From Solirubrobacter deserti (GTDB lineage Bacteria > Actinomycetota > Thermoleophilia > Solirubrobacterales > Solirubrobacteraceae), in contig NZ_QPKJ02000003.1 in the NCBI RefSeq assembly GCF_003344625.1, positions 558,001 to 622,000 on the forward strand: 64,000 bases of DNA. Direction: 5' to 3'. A program made the position numbers and the translations under genes. The notes under the pieces were generated by a model. The model worked only from the letters and a program-made list of their open reading frames with translations. It was not told where the DNA came from and did no database searches. Positions 46,290 through 54,883 of the stretch are shown piece by piece. How positions within the stretch are numbered: position 1 is the first letter of the stretch; every line of letters starts with the position of its first letter.

Positions 46290-46695
46290 GGCCGCGCAGG
46301 ATCTGATCGGCCTGGCGGTGCGGCGCACGGATCGCGACGCCGACGAGGTCGAGGTCGTCGGTGGCGACGGCCTTGACCGCGGCGCGGTTGTCGTCGTCGT
46401 GGCCGGTGCTGAACAGCTCGCGCGTGTAGATCGCCATGTCGGCCTCACGCTCCAGCGCGCGCCGGTGGGTCTTGGTCAGCGCGTCGGCGCTGCCCTCGAA
46501 CACGAGCACGGGCTGGCGCAGCATCGGGAGGTACTGGACGCCGTCCGCGTCCTCATAGTTCGGCCCGACGGTCTGCTCGTTGCCCGTGGCGATGATCCCG
46601 CTCATCAGGAACGCGGTGACGTTGAGCCGCTGCCAGGTGGCGAGGTCGTCGCGCACGACGACGGCGATCTTGGTCGGAAAGTCGGTGACGCCCAT
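46273..46695 (-). CDS. DUF2000 family protein
   Basis: 140 residues. Family features: KIAVVVRDDLATWQRLNVTAFLMSGI at the start, QPVLVFEGS and FSTGHDDDNRAAV near the end. DUF2000 proteins adopt a peptidyl-tRNA-hydrolase-like fold, without known function. Convergent with the SDR gene, 17-bp overlap. Usual partner of AraC-type regulators, as here. Confidence 0.88.
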   Translation of the reverse strand: MGVTDFPTKIAVVVRDDLATWQRLNVTAFLMSGIIATGNEQTVGPNYEDADGVQYLPMLRQPVLVFEGSADALTKTHRRALEREADMAIYTRELFSTGHDDDNRAAVKAVATDDLDLVGVAIRAPHRQADQILRGLKRHP

Positions 46696-46715
46696 CGGCT
46701 GGGCAGCTTCGCGCC

Positions 46716-47540
46716 TCAGGACGCGGCCGTCTTGAACGTTCTTGCGCTCGCGTAGCGGGCGGGCGTGATCCCGACCGTGCGCCGGAACGTGCGCGTGAGG
46801 TGCGCCTGGTCGGCGAAGCCGCAGGTGAGCGCGACCTGCGCGGGCGTGTGCCCGCGGGTGAGGAGGTCGCGGGCGGCCTTGACGCGCAGGTCGGTCTGGA
46901 ACGCGTGCGGCGGCAGGCCGACCTGCGCGGTGAAGCGCCGCACGAGCTCGAACCGGCTCAGCTGCGCGACGCGCGCGAGCTCGGCCAGCGGGACGGGCTC
47001 GTCCCAGCGTTCGCGCAGGTGCTGCACGGCGCGCCGGACGGCGGCGTGTTCGACGCGGTCGCGCGCCGGCGGCGGGCCGGGCCGCAGGTGCGGCTTGAGC
47101 GTCTCGACCGCCTGCAGGACGGCCTCGTCGCGCTGCAGGCCCGCCGGCTCCTCGGCCAGCGCGCGGTGCGCGCGCAGCATCGCGGCCCGGAGCGCCGCGT
47201 CCTTGAACACGACCCAGCGGGCGGCGCGCGGCGCGGCCGCGTCCTGCTCGTCCCACGCCGACAGCAGCTCCGGCTCCAGGTAGAGCACCTTGTACGCCCA
47301 GCCCTCGGGCACCGCCGGCACGCCCGTGTGCACGGCCTCGGGTTCCAGCACGAAGCACTCGCCGTCGTCGGCCCGCTCCCGGCGCGCGTCGACCTGGAAG
47401 GCCGCCGCGCCGCGCTCCATCACCGCGATCGTCCACGTCGGGTGGCTGTGCGGGCGGTACGCGTGGCGCTCGAAGTTCGCGTGCAGCGCCTCGACGCCGC
47501 TGAGCCCGTCAGGTCGGTACCAGCGGGCCGCTTCGCTCAC
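46716..47540 (-). CDS. AraC family transcription regulator
   Basis: 274 residues. Cupin-like arabinose-binding domain (about 15-100, HAYRPHSHPTWTIAVMERGA) and a C-terminal double HTH (PLAELARVAQLSRFELVRRFTAQVG, RKVGITPARY-type end: RRTVGITPARYASAR). Ends 20 bp before the DUF2000 gene, the likely target. GTG start overlaps the upstream stop (GTGA). Confidence 0.94.
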   Translation of the reverse strand: MSEAARWYRPDGLSGVEALHANFERHAYRPHSHPTWTIAVMERGAAAFQVDARRERADDGECFVLEPEAVHTGVPAVPEGWAYKVLYLEPELLSAWDEQDAAAPRAARWVVFKDAALRAAMLRAHRALAEEPAGLQRDEAVLQAVETLKPHLRPGPPPARDRVEHAAVRRAVQHLRERWDEPVPLAELARVAQLSRFELVRRFTAQVGLPPHAFQTDLRVKAARDLLTRGHTPAQVALTCGFADQAHLTRTFRRTVGITPARYASARTFKTAAS

Positions 47541-48433
47541 CGGGTGCGCTGGATGTTCGACACCGACGGGGGCAGCGAGTCCTCGCCGCCCTTGTAGGCG
47601 CCTTCGCTGAGCTGGACCGCGATCGCCTCGAGCATCGCGAACCCGTCCTTGTAGCCGTCGACCTCCATGCCGAGCCGGTCGTAGATCATCAGGTAGTCGG
47701 GCTTGTCGTCGACCACGAGCTCCACCTCGCGCACCGTCGCGCCCGCGGGCAGCATGTGCCGCGGGCGGTGCGGAAAGCCCCCGCGAGCGAACGCCGCCTT
47801 GATCTCGTCGGTCAGCCCGGGGGCGACGTCGCCCGTCCACTCCGAGCTGGCGCCCACGAAGTGCAGCTCGAGCTTCGCGTGGTTGTCCTCGTCGATGATC
47901 AGCTCGATGCGCCCGAACGGGTTGCCGGGGTTGTGCTCGTTGCCGATCGAGTACCAGACGGACTGCCCGGCCGCGAGACCCGAGCGCCGGAACCGGAACA
48001 CCGGGACGATCGCCACGCCCTTGGCGGCCTGCATGAACGCCTGCGCGTCCTCGTGGTTCCAGAACAGCCCGTGCGGGCTGAGGCGGTCGTCGAGGTCGTG
48101 CAGGCTGCGGTGCAGCAGCGCGGACTTGCCCTTCTTGTCGGCGACGTCGAAGCCCCGGAACTCCCACCACCCGCCGCGCTGATCGCCGAGCGCGACGTAG
48201 TCGTAGTTGTCGTTGCCCTGGCGCGAGAGGTCGATCAGCAGCTCACGGACGCCGTCGATGTCGTCCGCGGCCAGCAGCTCACGACCGCGCTCCGCGACAT
48301 CCTGCGGGACCTCGTCGCCGAAGCTCTCGCGCTCGAAGCCCTCGTAGGCGTCGTCGCGCCGGAGCACGACCCGGCGCAGCTGCTCCCAGTCGATCTGCTC
48401 GCGGCGGCCGAGCAGCTTGTCCAAGCGCCCCAT
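47537..48433 (-). CDS. Conserved protein of unknown function
   Basis: 298 residues, soluble, acidic, no signal peptide. Notable segments: WWEFRGFDVADKKGKSALL, HGLFWNHEDAQAF, WYSIGNEHNPGNPFGRIELIIDEDNHAKLELHFVGAS (span about 160-194) and KPDYLMIYDRLGMEVDGYKDGF. It looks like two alpha+beta halves of a fold used for protein binding. Family not recognised. First gene of the operon with AraC and DUF2000 genes. Confidence 0.75.
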   Translation of the reverse strand: MGRLDKLLGRREQIDWEQLRRVVLRRDDAYEGFERESFGDEVPQDVAERGRELLAADDIDGVRELLIDLSRQGNDNYDYVALGDQRGGWWEFRGFDVADKKGKSALLHRSLHDLDDRLSPHGLFWNHEDAQAFMQAAKGVAIVPVFRFRRSGLAAGQSVWYSIGNEHNPGNPFGRIELIIDEDNHAKLELHFVGASSEWTGDVAPGLTDEIKAAFARGGFPHRPRHMLPAGATVREVELVVDDKPDYLMIYDRLGMEVDGYKDGFAMLEAIAVQLSEGAYKGGEDSLPPSVSNIQRTR

Positions 48434-48461
48434 CAGCCGGCGATTGCGAAGTCGACCCTGA

Positions 48462-48761
48462 TCATGCGGTTGAGCGTAGCGAGGCCGGCTTCACGCGCGG
48501 CCGAACGGGAAAGGGCGCGGGGACGCGCATCGCCTGCACGTCGCCGTAGACTGCGGAGCCGTCGCTGATCGTGTGCGGAACGCTCGCCCCGTGGGCGGCG
48601 GCGAGCTCGTCCGCGATCCACTCGACCCTGCGGGCGGGATCAGGGCTCCCGAGCATCAGGATCGCGCACGGCGCCTCGCCCGCCGCGAGCGTGATGTGCG
48701 CCGTCCGGGCCGGCGCATGCTGTTTCGCGCGCGCAAAGGCGGCATGCAGCACGCCGCTCAC
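48462..48761 (-). CDS. Small hypothetical protein
   Basis: 99 residues from a GTG at 48759-48761. Ala-rich, single Cys, with a plausible alpha-beta start (RTAHITLAAGEAPCAILMLG). No family recognised. Codon use is like its neighbours, and it points toward the gene at 48433, 28 bp away. Could be a non-coding frame. Confidence 0.4.
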   Translation of the reverse strand: MSGVLHAAFARAKQHAPARTAHITLAAGEAPCAILMLGSPDPARRVEWIADELAAAHGASVPHTISDGSAVYGDVQAMRVPAPFPVRPRVKPASLRSTA

Positions 48762-48822
48762 CGCACACAGATTCCGTCAAGCCCGGTGACGCGGTGAACC
48801 GGTGCCCGCATCGGGTTCGGTG

Positions 48823-48981
48823 CTAGAGCAAGAGGCGAGCCAGGAGGTAGCCGCAGCCGAAAAACCCGGCGACGACGACGAGGTACGTCAGCACGATGCC
48901 GGCGACGAACCCCGGATCCCAGGTGTGGCGCCTGCGCGGGCGAGCGGTTCGTGTGTCGCGCCTGCGGGTCGATGTCGGCAT
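48823..48981 (-). CDS. Possible 52-residue single-pass membrane protein
   Basis: An intact frame from ATG 48979-48981 to TAG: a basic N-terminus (MPTSTRRRDTRTARPRRRH) followed by one clear membrane helix (GIVLTYLVVVAGFFGCGYLL) and a short LARLLL tail, a believable positive-inside topology. No good ribosome-binding site is spaced correctly (GGAG abuts the ATG), so confidence is limited. Confidence 0.42.
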   Translation of the reverse strand: MPTSTRRRDTRTARPRRRHTWDPGFVAGIVLTYLVVVAGFFGCGYLLARLLL

Positions 48982-49203
48982 CTCCGAGGCGGCGAAGTCT
49001 CATCGCGGTCCGCCGGCCGGGCAAGCGCCGAGGCTGAAGCTCCACCCGAGGTCGCAGACCGACGGACCAGGCGTCGGGCCGGCCGGGCCGAGTGCGACCT
49101 TCGGTGGATGTGGCCGGGCAGCGCTTGTGCGCGCGAGCAGGCGAAGGGAGGGTTCCGGGACGTCGGCGCACTGCCGGCCGGATACGACCCCACAGGAGAC
49201 TCG

Positions 49204-49950
49204 ATGCACCCGCGCCGTATCACTGCCGCCGAGTTCGTCGGCACGTTCGTCCTCGTCTTTGGCGGCGTGGGCTCTGCTGTGATCGCCGGGGAGGTGATCG
49301 GCGCACTCGGCGTCGCCTTCGCCTTCGGTCTATCGCTGCTGGCTATGGCGTACGCGATCGGCCCGATCTCCGGCTGCCACATCAACCCGGCGGTGACGAT
49401 CGGCCTCGCCGTCTCTCGCCGCATCACCTGGCGCGAGACGGTCGGCTACTTCGTCGGGCAGGTGCTCGGAGCCGTCGCCGCGGCGCTGCTGCTGCTCATC
49501 ATCGTCAAGGCTCCTGACAGCGCCTACGACCTTTCCGAGCAAGGCTTCGGCGCGAACGGCTTCGGCGACCACTCACCGTCCAACTATCCGCTCCTTGCGG
49601 CGTTGCTCGCCGAGATCGTGCTCACCGGACTGCTGGTGTTCACGGTCCTCTCGGCGACCGATCGGATGGCCAACGTCGCGTTCGCCGGCATCCCGATCGG
49701 CCTCGTGCTCACGCTGATCCACCTCGTCGGCATCCCGATCGACAACACGTCGGTCAACCCTGCGCGCAGCCTCGGACCGGCCGTATTCGTCGGGGGGTGG
49801 GCGCTGGAGCAGCTGTGGCTGTTCATCGTCGCGCCGATCGTCGGCGCGGTCGGCGGCGCGCTGCTGCACGGGTACCTGTTCACCGGCGCGGCGCCGGTGG
49901 ACCCCGAGGCGTCCGCCGTCGCCGCCGAGCCGCCCTTGGCGACGACCTGA
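49204..49950 (+). CDS. aqpZ: Aquaporin Z-like water channel
   Basis: 248 residues, six membrane helices with two half-helices. First NPA in SGCHINPAVTIG (about residue 58-65), second in NTSVNPARSLGPA (about 182-188); the NTSVNPAR context with preceding His-poor IGIP and Arg after NPA marks water-selective AqpZ and not glycerol channels. AGGAG lies 6 nt before the ATG; the longer frame upstream is not conserved. About 220 bp of apparently non-coding DNA precede it. Confidence 0.93.
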   Translation: MHPRRITAAEFVGTFVLVFGGVGSAVIAGEVIGALGVAFAFGLSLLAMAYAIGPISGCHINPAVTIGLAVSRRITWRETVGYFVGQVLGAVAAALLLLIIVKAPDSAYDLSEQGFGANGFGDHSPSNYPLLAALLAEIVLTGLLVFTVLSATDRMANVAFAGIPIGLVLTLIHLVGIPIDNTSVNPARSLGPAVFVGGWALEQLWLFIVAPIVGAVGGALLHGYLFTGAAPVDPEASAVAAEPPLATT

Positions 49951-49985
49951 CCGGCTGCCGGTCGCGGCCGCCCGTGCCGTGGCCG
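49949..49985 (+). terminator. Weak hairpins after aqpZ
   Basis: GACCGG-CTG-CCGGTC (49949-49963) spans the stop codon and GCGGCC...GGCCGC follows. They could stop aqpZ transcription; the rest of the 200-bp gap to the next gene shows nothing recognisable. Confidence 0.35.
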
Positions 49986-50149
49986 CCGCAACGAGCGCCA
50001 CCCGGCCGAGCGCAAACTCGTGGGGGGGTGAAACGCCGTCCGATCCGACGAAGGGGTGCACCGCAAACCCCGTCGCGGAGGACGTCATTGCCACACCAGG
50101 CGCAGCACCCTGAACCCGCTCGACGCCAACGACGCGCCACCTCGTCGGC

Positions 50150-50935
50150 GTGATCGCGTCGCCTAAGAGCGCCGACCGCTACTGCAGTGGCTACTCGCGG
50201 CGGCTCGGCGGCGACGCCTGGGGCGACGACGAGCGGCTCGCGTGGTACGCACTGGACTGGATCACGACTGTGGTGCCGGCAGCAGCCGTCCTGTCGCCGG
50301 TGGACCGGCGTCTGGAGCTGTTCACCGCCGGGCCGGTGGTCGCAAAGGTCGACGGCCCGCAAGGACGACTCGACCTCACGCGGCTGCGTCCCGAGTACTT
50401 GAGCCGGGCCCGGACGTTCGACCCGTTCGCGCCCTCGCGCTGGAACCGCGGCGCGGCAACGGTCGTCGGCCCGGCGGACGTCGGCGGCCAGGACGCCCTC
50501 GCGCGGTCGTCATACGGCGCGTTCCTGGCCGCCCACGGCGTGGGCACCCAAGTGTCGGTGTTCTTCCGCGACGGCGGGAGGATCGCCGGTGCGATGCTGC
50601 TCTTTCGCCGCCGCGACGATCCGCCGTTGACGCAGGCGGAGAGCGTGCTGCTGCGTCGCGTGCAGCCGTTCCTCGAGCTTGCGCTGGCCTACGGCGGGCG
50701 CGCGGTCGAGCCGGCGGCGACGGAGCCGCTGCTCGCCTCCGGCCTGACGCCGCGCCAGATCGAGGTGGCCCGGCTCGCCGCGGCCGGCGCCACCAACGCC
50801 GAGATCGCGCGTGCGCTGTTCGTGAGCATTCCCACGGTCAAGACGCACATGAACCAGGTCTTGGCGAAGCTCGGCCTGCGCTCGCGCACCGAGCTCGTGA
50901 CCTTCTTGCGCGGTACGCGCGCAGGTGACGGGTGA
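50150..50935 (+). CDS. LuxR-type regulator, paralog 1 of the local family
   Basis: 261 residues. Residues about 20-175 form a GAF-like sensor domain also found in the LuxR genes at 54.1 and 57.2 kb (shared marks: FDPFAPSRW, SSYGAFLAAHG, LLLRRVQPFLE). C-terminal LuxR HTH at about 195-255 (LTPRQIEVARLAAAGATNAEIA, VSIPTVKTHMNQVLAKLGL). No receiver domain, so not an ordinary response regulator. The start is uncertain (ATC-rich region; an in-frame GTG at 50150). Convergent with the sigma-fusion operon. Confidence 0.88.
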   Translation: MIASPKSADRYCSGYSRRLGGDAWGDDERLAWYALDWITTVVPAAAVLSPVDRRLELFTAGPVVAKVDGPQGRLDLTRLRPEYLSRARTFDPFAPSRWNRGAATVVGPADVGGQDALARSSYGAFLAAHGVGTQVSVFFRDGGRIAGAMLLFRRRDDPPLTQAESVLLRRVQPFLELALAYGGRAVEPAATEPLLASGLTPRQIEVARLAAAGATNAEIARALFVSIPTVKTHMNQVLAKLGLRSRTELVTFLRGTRAGDG

Positions 50936-50941
50936 GCCGGG

Positions 50942-52297
50942 TCAGCGCAACTCGAACTCGCCCGCGCCGTCGCGGTCCCGCGGCGCCCGGCTCGGCGGCG
51001 CCGCGGGTGAAGCGACGCCGGGCCGGGGCGTGGCCGACGGCGCGACAGCGGGCGGGGCGGTAGGCGACGGCACGACGGCGGGCGGGGCCGTCGCCGTCGG
51101 CGCCGCGGCCCGCTGCCGCGCGGCGCGCGAGCGCGCCGCGTTGCGGCGTTGACGCTTGGCCCGGCGCGCCTCCGAGGCCGCGCGTGATGCGGTCCGCGCG
51201 CGGGCTGCCCGACCGGGCCGCGCCCTGTCGTGTTCGGCCGCTTCGCCGGATCGCGTCGCCCGCTTCTCGCCGGTGGAGGGCGCACCCGCTGGCGGGGAGA
51301 TCGCGGGCCGCGTCAGTCCGCGGCGGTCCGCGGCGGCCTGGCCGGCACCGGCACCCGGCGTGCCGCTGGTCACGGCCGCGCCCGGAGGCTCCGGCGCGCT
51401 GTGGCCGGGCGGCCGATCGAAGAGCCGGACGCCGGCGAACGCCGTCACGGCCACCGCGCCGGCGGTCGCCGCCGCCAGCCCGGCCTGGCGAGCGCGCCGC
51501 GCGAGACGCGTGCGGTCTCGCGGCCCGGTCGACGCCCCGCTCCCTCCGGCGGACAGCGCGGCAACCACCGCCGCGGCGGGCGGGGTCACGGCGGCGAGCC
51601 CGCGCATGCGCAGCACGCGGTACCGGCAGGCCGAGCAGTCCTCGAGGTGCTGCGCCGCGAGGCGGCGTCGCTCCCCGCCGGTGTCGAGCAGGCCAAGCGC
51701 ATAGGCCCTGATGAGCGACTCCCTTCGATCGCACCACTCGCCGCGCTCGATCTCGCCGAGCAGATCGCCGAGCTTCTTCGACACGCCGTCCATCAGCTTC
51801 TCCATCCGCCGCGGGCTCACACCGAGCACCCGGGCGGCGTCCCGGCGCGTGTAGGCGTGCACGTAGCAGAGCGCCGCGGCCTGCTGCTCGCGCACCGTCA
51901 GCCGCTCACGCAGCCCTTCGACGAACTGGCCGAGCCGGACATGGTCGTCAAGCCGCTCGGCGAGGTCGGGCTCCACCATCGGCAGCTCGACGTCGTCGAC
52001 GGCCGCACGACGGTCCGGGTGCAACGCGCGCACCTCGTCGAGGGCACGCCGCTCGGCGATCGTGATCACCAGCCCGGCGCGGTTCGCGATCGGCTCGCCG
52101 GCCGCAAGCCGCGTGTACACGCCATGCCAGGCCTGGTTGTAGGACGCTTCAAGGTCCGCGTCGTCGAGGCGAAGGCCGCGCGCGGCGAGCTTGCCCCGCA
52201 GCGTGCTGAGGACCTCGGGCTTGAGCCGCTCGTAGTCCTGCGCGACGATCGCGTCGGCGCGCTGGCGCCGATACCGCGACTCGGCAAGCGCGGTCAT
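50942..52297 (-). CDS. Sigma-70-like factor fused to ZAS motif, membrane helix and low-complexity tail
   Basis: 451 residues. Divergent region 2 (about 15-90, LKPEVLSTLRGKLAARGLRL, NQAWHGVYTRL) and region 4 (about 130-185, LTVREQQAAALCYVHAYTRRDAARVLGVSPRR). Then HLEDCSAC (His-x3-Cys-x2-Cys), a membrane helix near 262-290 (AGLAAATAGAVAVTAFAGV) and 160 residues rich in Arg, Ala, Pro. Same plan as the gene at 36.8 kb. ATG 52295-52297 overlaps the stop of the secreted gene upstream (ATGA). Confidence 0.8.
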   Translation of the reverse strand: MTALAESRYRRQRADAIVAQDYERLKPEVLSTLRGKLAARGLRLDDADLEASYNQAWHGVYTRLAAGEPIANRAGLVITIAERRALDEVRALHPDRRAAVDDVELPMVEPDLAERLDDHVRLGQFVEGLRERLTVREQQAAALCYVHAYTRRDAARVLGVSPRRMEKLMDGVSKKLGDLLGEIERGEWCDRRESLIRAYALGLLDTGGERRRLAAQHLEDCSACRYRVLRMRGLAAVTPPAAAVVAALSAGGSGASTGPRDRTRLARRARQAGLAAATAGAVAVTAFAGVRLFDRPPGHSAPEPPGAAVTSGTPGAGAGQAAADRRGLTRPAISPPAGAPSTGEKRATRSGEAAEHDRARPGRAARARTASRAASEARRAKRQRRNAARSRAARQRAAAPTATAPPAVVPSPTAPPAVAPSATPRPGVASPAAPPSRAPRDRDGAGEFELR

Positions 52298-53931
52298 CGG
52301 ATGTCGACGTCGACGAGCTGGCGCTCGCTGCGCACGACCGGCCACGGCCACCCGGGCGTGGACTCGACCACCGTCCGGAACGAGAACGTCGTGTCGCGCG
52401 TCAGGTGGACGAACCGGTAGCGCCAGCGGTACCGGCCGTCTGCGCGGGCGCGGGCGACGCCGACCGGCGCCCAGCGTCCGTTGACGATCGACTCGACGCG
52501 TACGATCGCGCCGCGGGCCGACGGCCCCGCGCCGCGCAGCCGTCCTTGCAACGTGAGCGTGCGCCCCTTCACCAGCGAGCCGGGGTGCGGCTCGGCGCTG
52601 AGCCGCAGACGCGTCCGGACCGTCACGGACGCGCTTGCGGCCGGCGCGCTCCCGGCGGCGGGGACGAACGCAACGGTGATGCGCCGCGCGCCGTCACCAC
52701 GGGCGGGCACGGTGAAGCGTCCGCGCTGGTCGGTCGTGACCCGCGCGAGCGGGCGCGGCTCGGGGTCGTCGACGCCGAGGTCGAGCGAGGTCACCTCGAG
52801 CCGGGCGCCGGCGAGCGGTGCGCCCCGCGGCGTCCGCAACGTCCCGGTCACGTGCGCTGTGGCCCCGGCGCCGTGGACGATCGATCGCCGCGCCAGCCGC
52901 AGCTCGGCCGCTCGGAGCGCCTGCGCCGGCCCGGGCGCAGGTGCCGCCAGCACGGCGGGCGGCGTCACGGGCACGGGGCGCGGATCGGCCACGGTCGGGG
53001 CCCGCACCTCGAACTCGACGGGTCCCCAGCCGGTGACGTTGCCCGCCGCGTCGGCGACGGTCCCGGACGCGGTGTGGTGCCCGGCGGTGAGCGCGCCGGC
53101 ATCGACGCGGAAGTGCTCGGCCACGGAGGTCGGACACGGAACGGCGGTCACGTACGGCTCGCGGCACCCCGTGGACGCGGTCTGCGCCGGCCTGCCGTCA
53201 ATCGAGAGAGACACCGACTCCACGCCGCCGCCCCGGTCCCACGCGGAGACCGTCAAGACCGCCGCGCCAGGCGCCACCGGCCCGTCCACGAGCTGGCCCG
53301 ACACCGTCGGAGCCGCCGGCGGCTCCAGGTCTTCGAGGGTCACCTGCGCGCGGTACAGCGCGGCCTGCGCCGGCGTGCGGTCCGGTCGCTGGCACCACGA
53401 CCGCTCGCACGAGACCTGCAACCGCACCGCGTCGAGCGGCGCCCGACGCTGCGTGACTTCGTTGGCCGGCGCGAGCGGGTCACCCGGATCCCCGGCGGCC
53501 GTGCATGTCCACGTGCTGCAGCCGTACGGCACCGCCGCACCGCCGGCGCTCTCCGCCACCGCGGCGCCGTAGTCGAAGCTGCGCAGGAACTGCGGCGGCG
53601 CGACCGCCAGCGAGCGCCACAGCCGGTAGCCGGCGATCCGCGTCCCGGGCGGAGCGGACAACGCCGCCATCCCGACGACGGCGCTGCTGAACTCCCGGCC
53701 TGGCGCCAGCGAGACGCTCAGCGCGCCGCCCTGGGCGCAGGTGTCGGCGAAGGTCACGTCGCCCGCCGCCGCGTTCACCGTCGTCGACGTCCACGCCGCG
53801 GCGCTCAGCGGCTCGCCCGCCGGCCCGCGACACGACCACACCGAGTACGTCTTGGCGTGGACGACCGCCGGCAGGGTCAGGCACACTCCCACCGCGGCGG
53901 CCGACGCGTAGCTCAACCAGCCCTTGCCCAT
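52294..53931 (-). CDS. Secreted protein with Ig-like/CarboxypepD-type domains
   Basis: 545 residues. Signal peptide (ASAAAVGVCLTLPAVVHA), an N-terminal domain with paired Cys (SCRGPAGE, DTCAQGG, PYGCSTWTCTAAG, SCERSWCQRP), an Ig-like domain with bacterial-adhesin features (VSAWDRGGGVESVSLSIDG, GTVADAAGNVTGWGP), and a carboxypeptidase-regulatory-like part (TGTLRTPRGAPLAGARLEV). Function unknown; likely cell-surface or exported. First gene of the operon with the sigma fusion; one arm of the large inverted repeat lies 52 bp upstream. Confidence 0.8.
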   Translation of the reverse strand: MGKGWLSYASAAAVGVCLTLPAVVHAKTYSVWSCRGPAGEPLSAAAWTSTTVNAAAGDVTFADTCAQGGALSVSLAPGREFSSAVVGMAALSAPPGTRIAGYRLWRSLAVAPPQFLRSFDYGAAVAESAGGAAVPYGCSTWTCTAAGDPGDPLAPANEVTQRRAPLDAVRLQVSCERSWCQRPDRTPAQAALYRAQVTLEDLEPPAAPTVSGQLVDGPVAPGAAVLTVSAWDRGGGVESVSLSIDGRPAQTASTGCREPYVTAVPCPTSVAEHFRVDAGALTAGHHTASGTVADAAGNVTGWGPVEFEVRAPTVADPRPVPVTPPAVLAAPAPGPAQALRAAELRLARRSIVHGAGATAHVTGTLRTPRGAPLAGARLEVTSLDLGVDDPEPRPLARVTTDQRGRFTVPARGDGARRITVAFVPAAGSAPAASASVTVRTRLRLSAEPHPGSLVKGRTLTLQGRLRGAGPSARGAIVRVESIVNGRWAPVGVARARADGRYRWRYRFVHLTRDTTFSFRTVVESTPGWPWPVVRSERQLVDVDIR

Positions 53932-53982
53932 GTCAGCCCGGCGAGCGTACACCTTCGGGGACGCCATCTCCGGCCTTACGGC

Positions 53983-54070
53983 TACGACCTTGGGATGATC
54001 TTCGGCGCCGGACCTGGTCCGGCAGCGCACGCCCGGTGGCTCAGGGCGGGAAGATCATCCCAACGTCGTA
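53983..54070. promoter_or_regulatory. Large inverted repeat with two copies of a recurring motif
   Basis: Arms 53983-54003 and 54050-54070 match over 20 of 21 positions, with a 46-bp spacer. Each arm carries the motif TCATCCCAA(G/C)GTCGTA (minus strand in the left arm, plus in the right). It sits between the divergent starts of a secreted-protein/sigma operon and a LuxR gene, 52 and 36 bp from the respective start codons. Best read as a double operator for a dimeric regulator. Confidence 0.7.
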
Positions 54071-54106
54071 GGCCACGTCGACGGCGCACGGCTCATACTC
54101 GGCGCG

Positions 54107-54877
54107 ATGCGGAGGCGGCCGAGCGAGGCAGCGCGTGGATCTGCGCCGGTGCTCACACCGGTCGACCTCACGCCCCCAGGCGACGGACTGCTGCAGCTGA
54201 TGGCCTCGGCCCTGCGGGTCGTCGTCACGGTGGTCCCCGCCGCGGTCGCCATCTTCTACGTCGTCACGCGGCGGCTACGCGTCGGCGATGGGGTGTTCAC
54301 GCCGCCGCCGCCCGCGCTGGCCCAGCTGCCGGACGAGTGGGCCGAGCGCCACCGCAGCCCGGACTTCGTCGATCCGTTCGCCGCCAGCCGCGTCGCCGAC
54401 GTCAGCGCCCCCGTGCTGCACCTCGACGACGTGCTCCCCCGGGAAGCGCTCGCCGACTCGTCGTACGGACGCTTCCTGGCGCGGTACGGCGTCGACGACC
54501 AGCTCGCGCTCTACGTCCGCGCGTCCGGCGCGATCGTCGGCGCCATCACGCTGATGCGCACGGCCGAGGCACCGGCGTTCGATCCCCGCGAGCGGCTGCT
54601 GCTGCGACGGCTCCAGCCCCTGGTCGAGCACGTCTACGTCGAGGCGCGCGAGCCGGCGGTGGCGTCGGACCGCCACGAGGCGCTGCTCCTGGCGAGCCTC
54701 ACGCCGCGCGAAGCGGAGGTCGCCCAGCTCGTGGCCGGGGGCTCGACCAACGCGGAGATCTCGCGGGCGCTGTACATGAGTCTTCCGACCGTGAAGACCC
54801 ACGTGACGCAGATCTACGCCAAGCTCGGGGTGCGCAACCGGACCCAGCTCGCGATTCTGCTCGGCCCGCGGGCGTGA
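54107..54877 (+). CDS. LuxR-type regulator, paralog 2
   Basis: 256 residues. Sensor-like domain at about 20-180 (DFVDPFAASRV, DSSYGRFLARYG, LLLRRLQPLVEH) as in the other two local LuxR proteins, then LuxR HTH (LTPREAEVAQLVAGGSTNAEIS, SLPTVKTHVTQIYAKLGV). No receiver domain. Preceded by the inverted repeat at 53.98-54.07 kb, which likely mediates autoregulation or cross-regulation. Start could be a later GTG at about 54147. Confidence 0.9.
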   Translation: MRRRPSEAARGSAPVLTPVDLTPPGDGLLQLMASALRVVVTVVPAAVAIFYVVTRRLRVGDGVFTPPPPALAQLPDEWAERHRSPDFVDPFAASRVADVSAPVLHLDDVLPREALADSSYGRFLARYGVDDQLALYVRASGAIVGAITLMRTAEAPAFDPRERLLLRRLQPLVEHVYVEAREPAVASDRHEALLLASLTPREAEVAQLVAGGSTNAEISRALYMSLPTVKTHVTQIYAKLGVRNRTQLAILLGPRA

Positions 54878-54883
54878 CCGTCG

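Noticed and set aside
53983..54070. The large inverted repeat as IS terminal repeats or an att site
   Set aside because: No transposase lies between the arms (46 bp only), and its half-motif recurs at other promoters, which fits an operator better.
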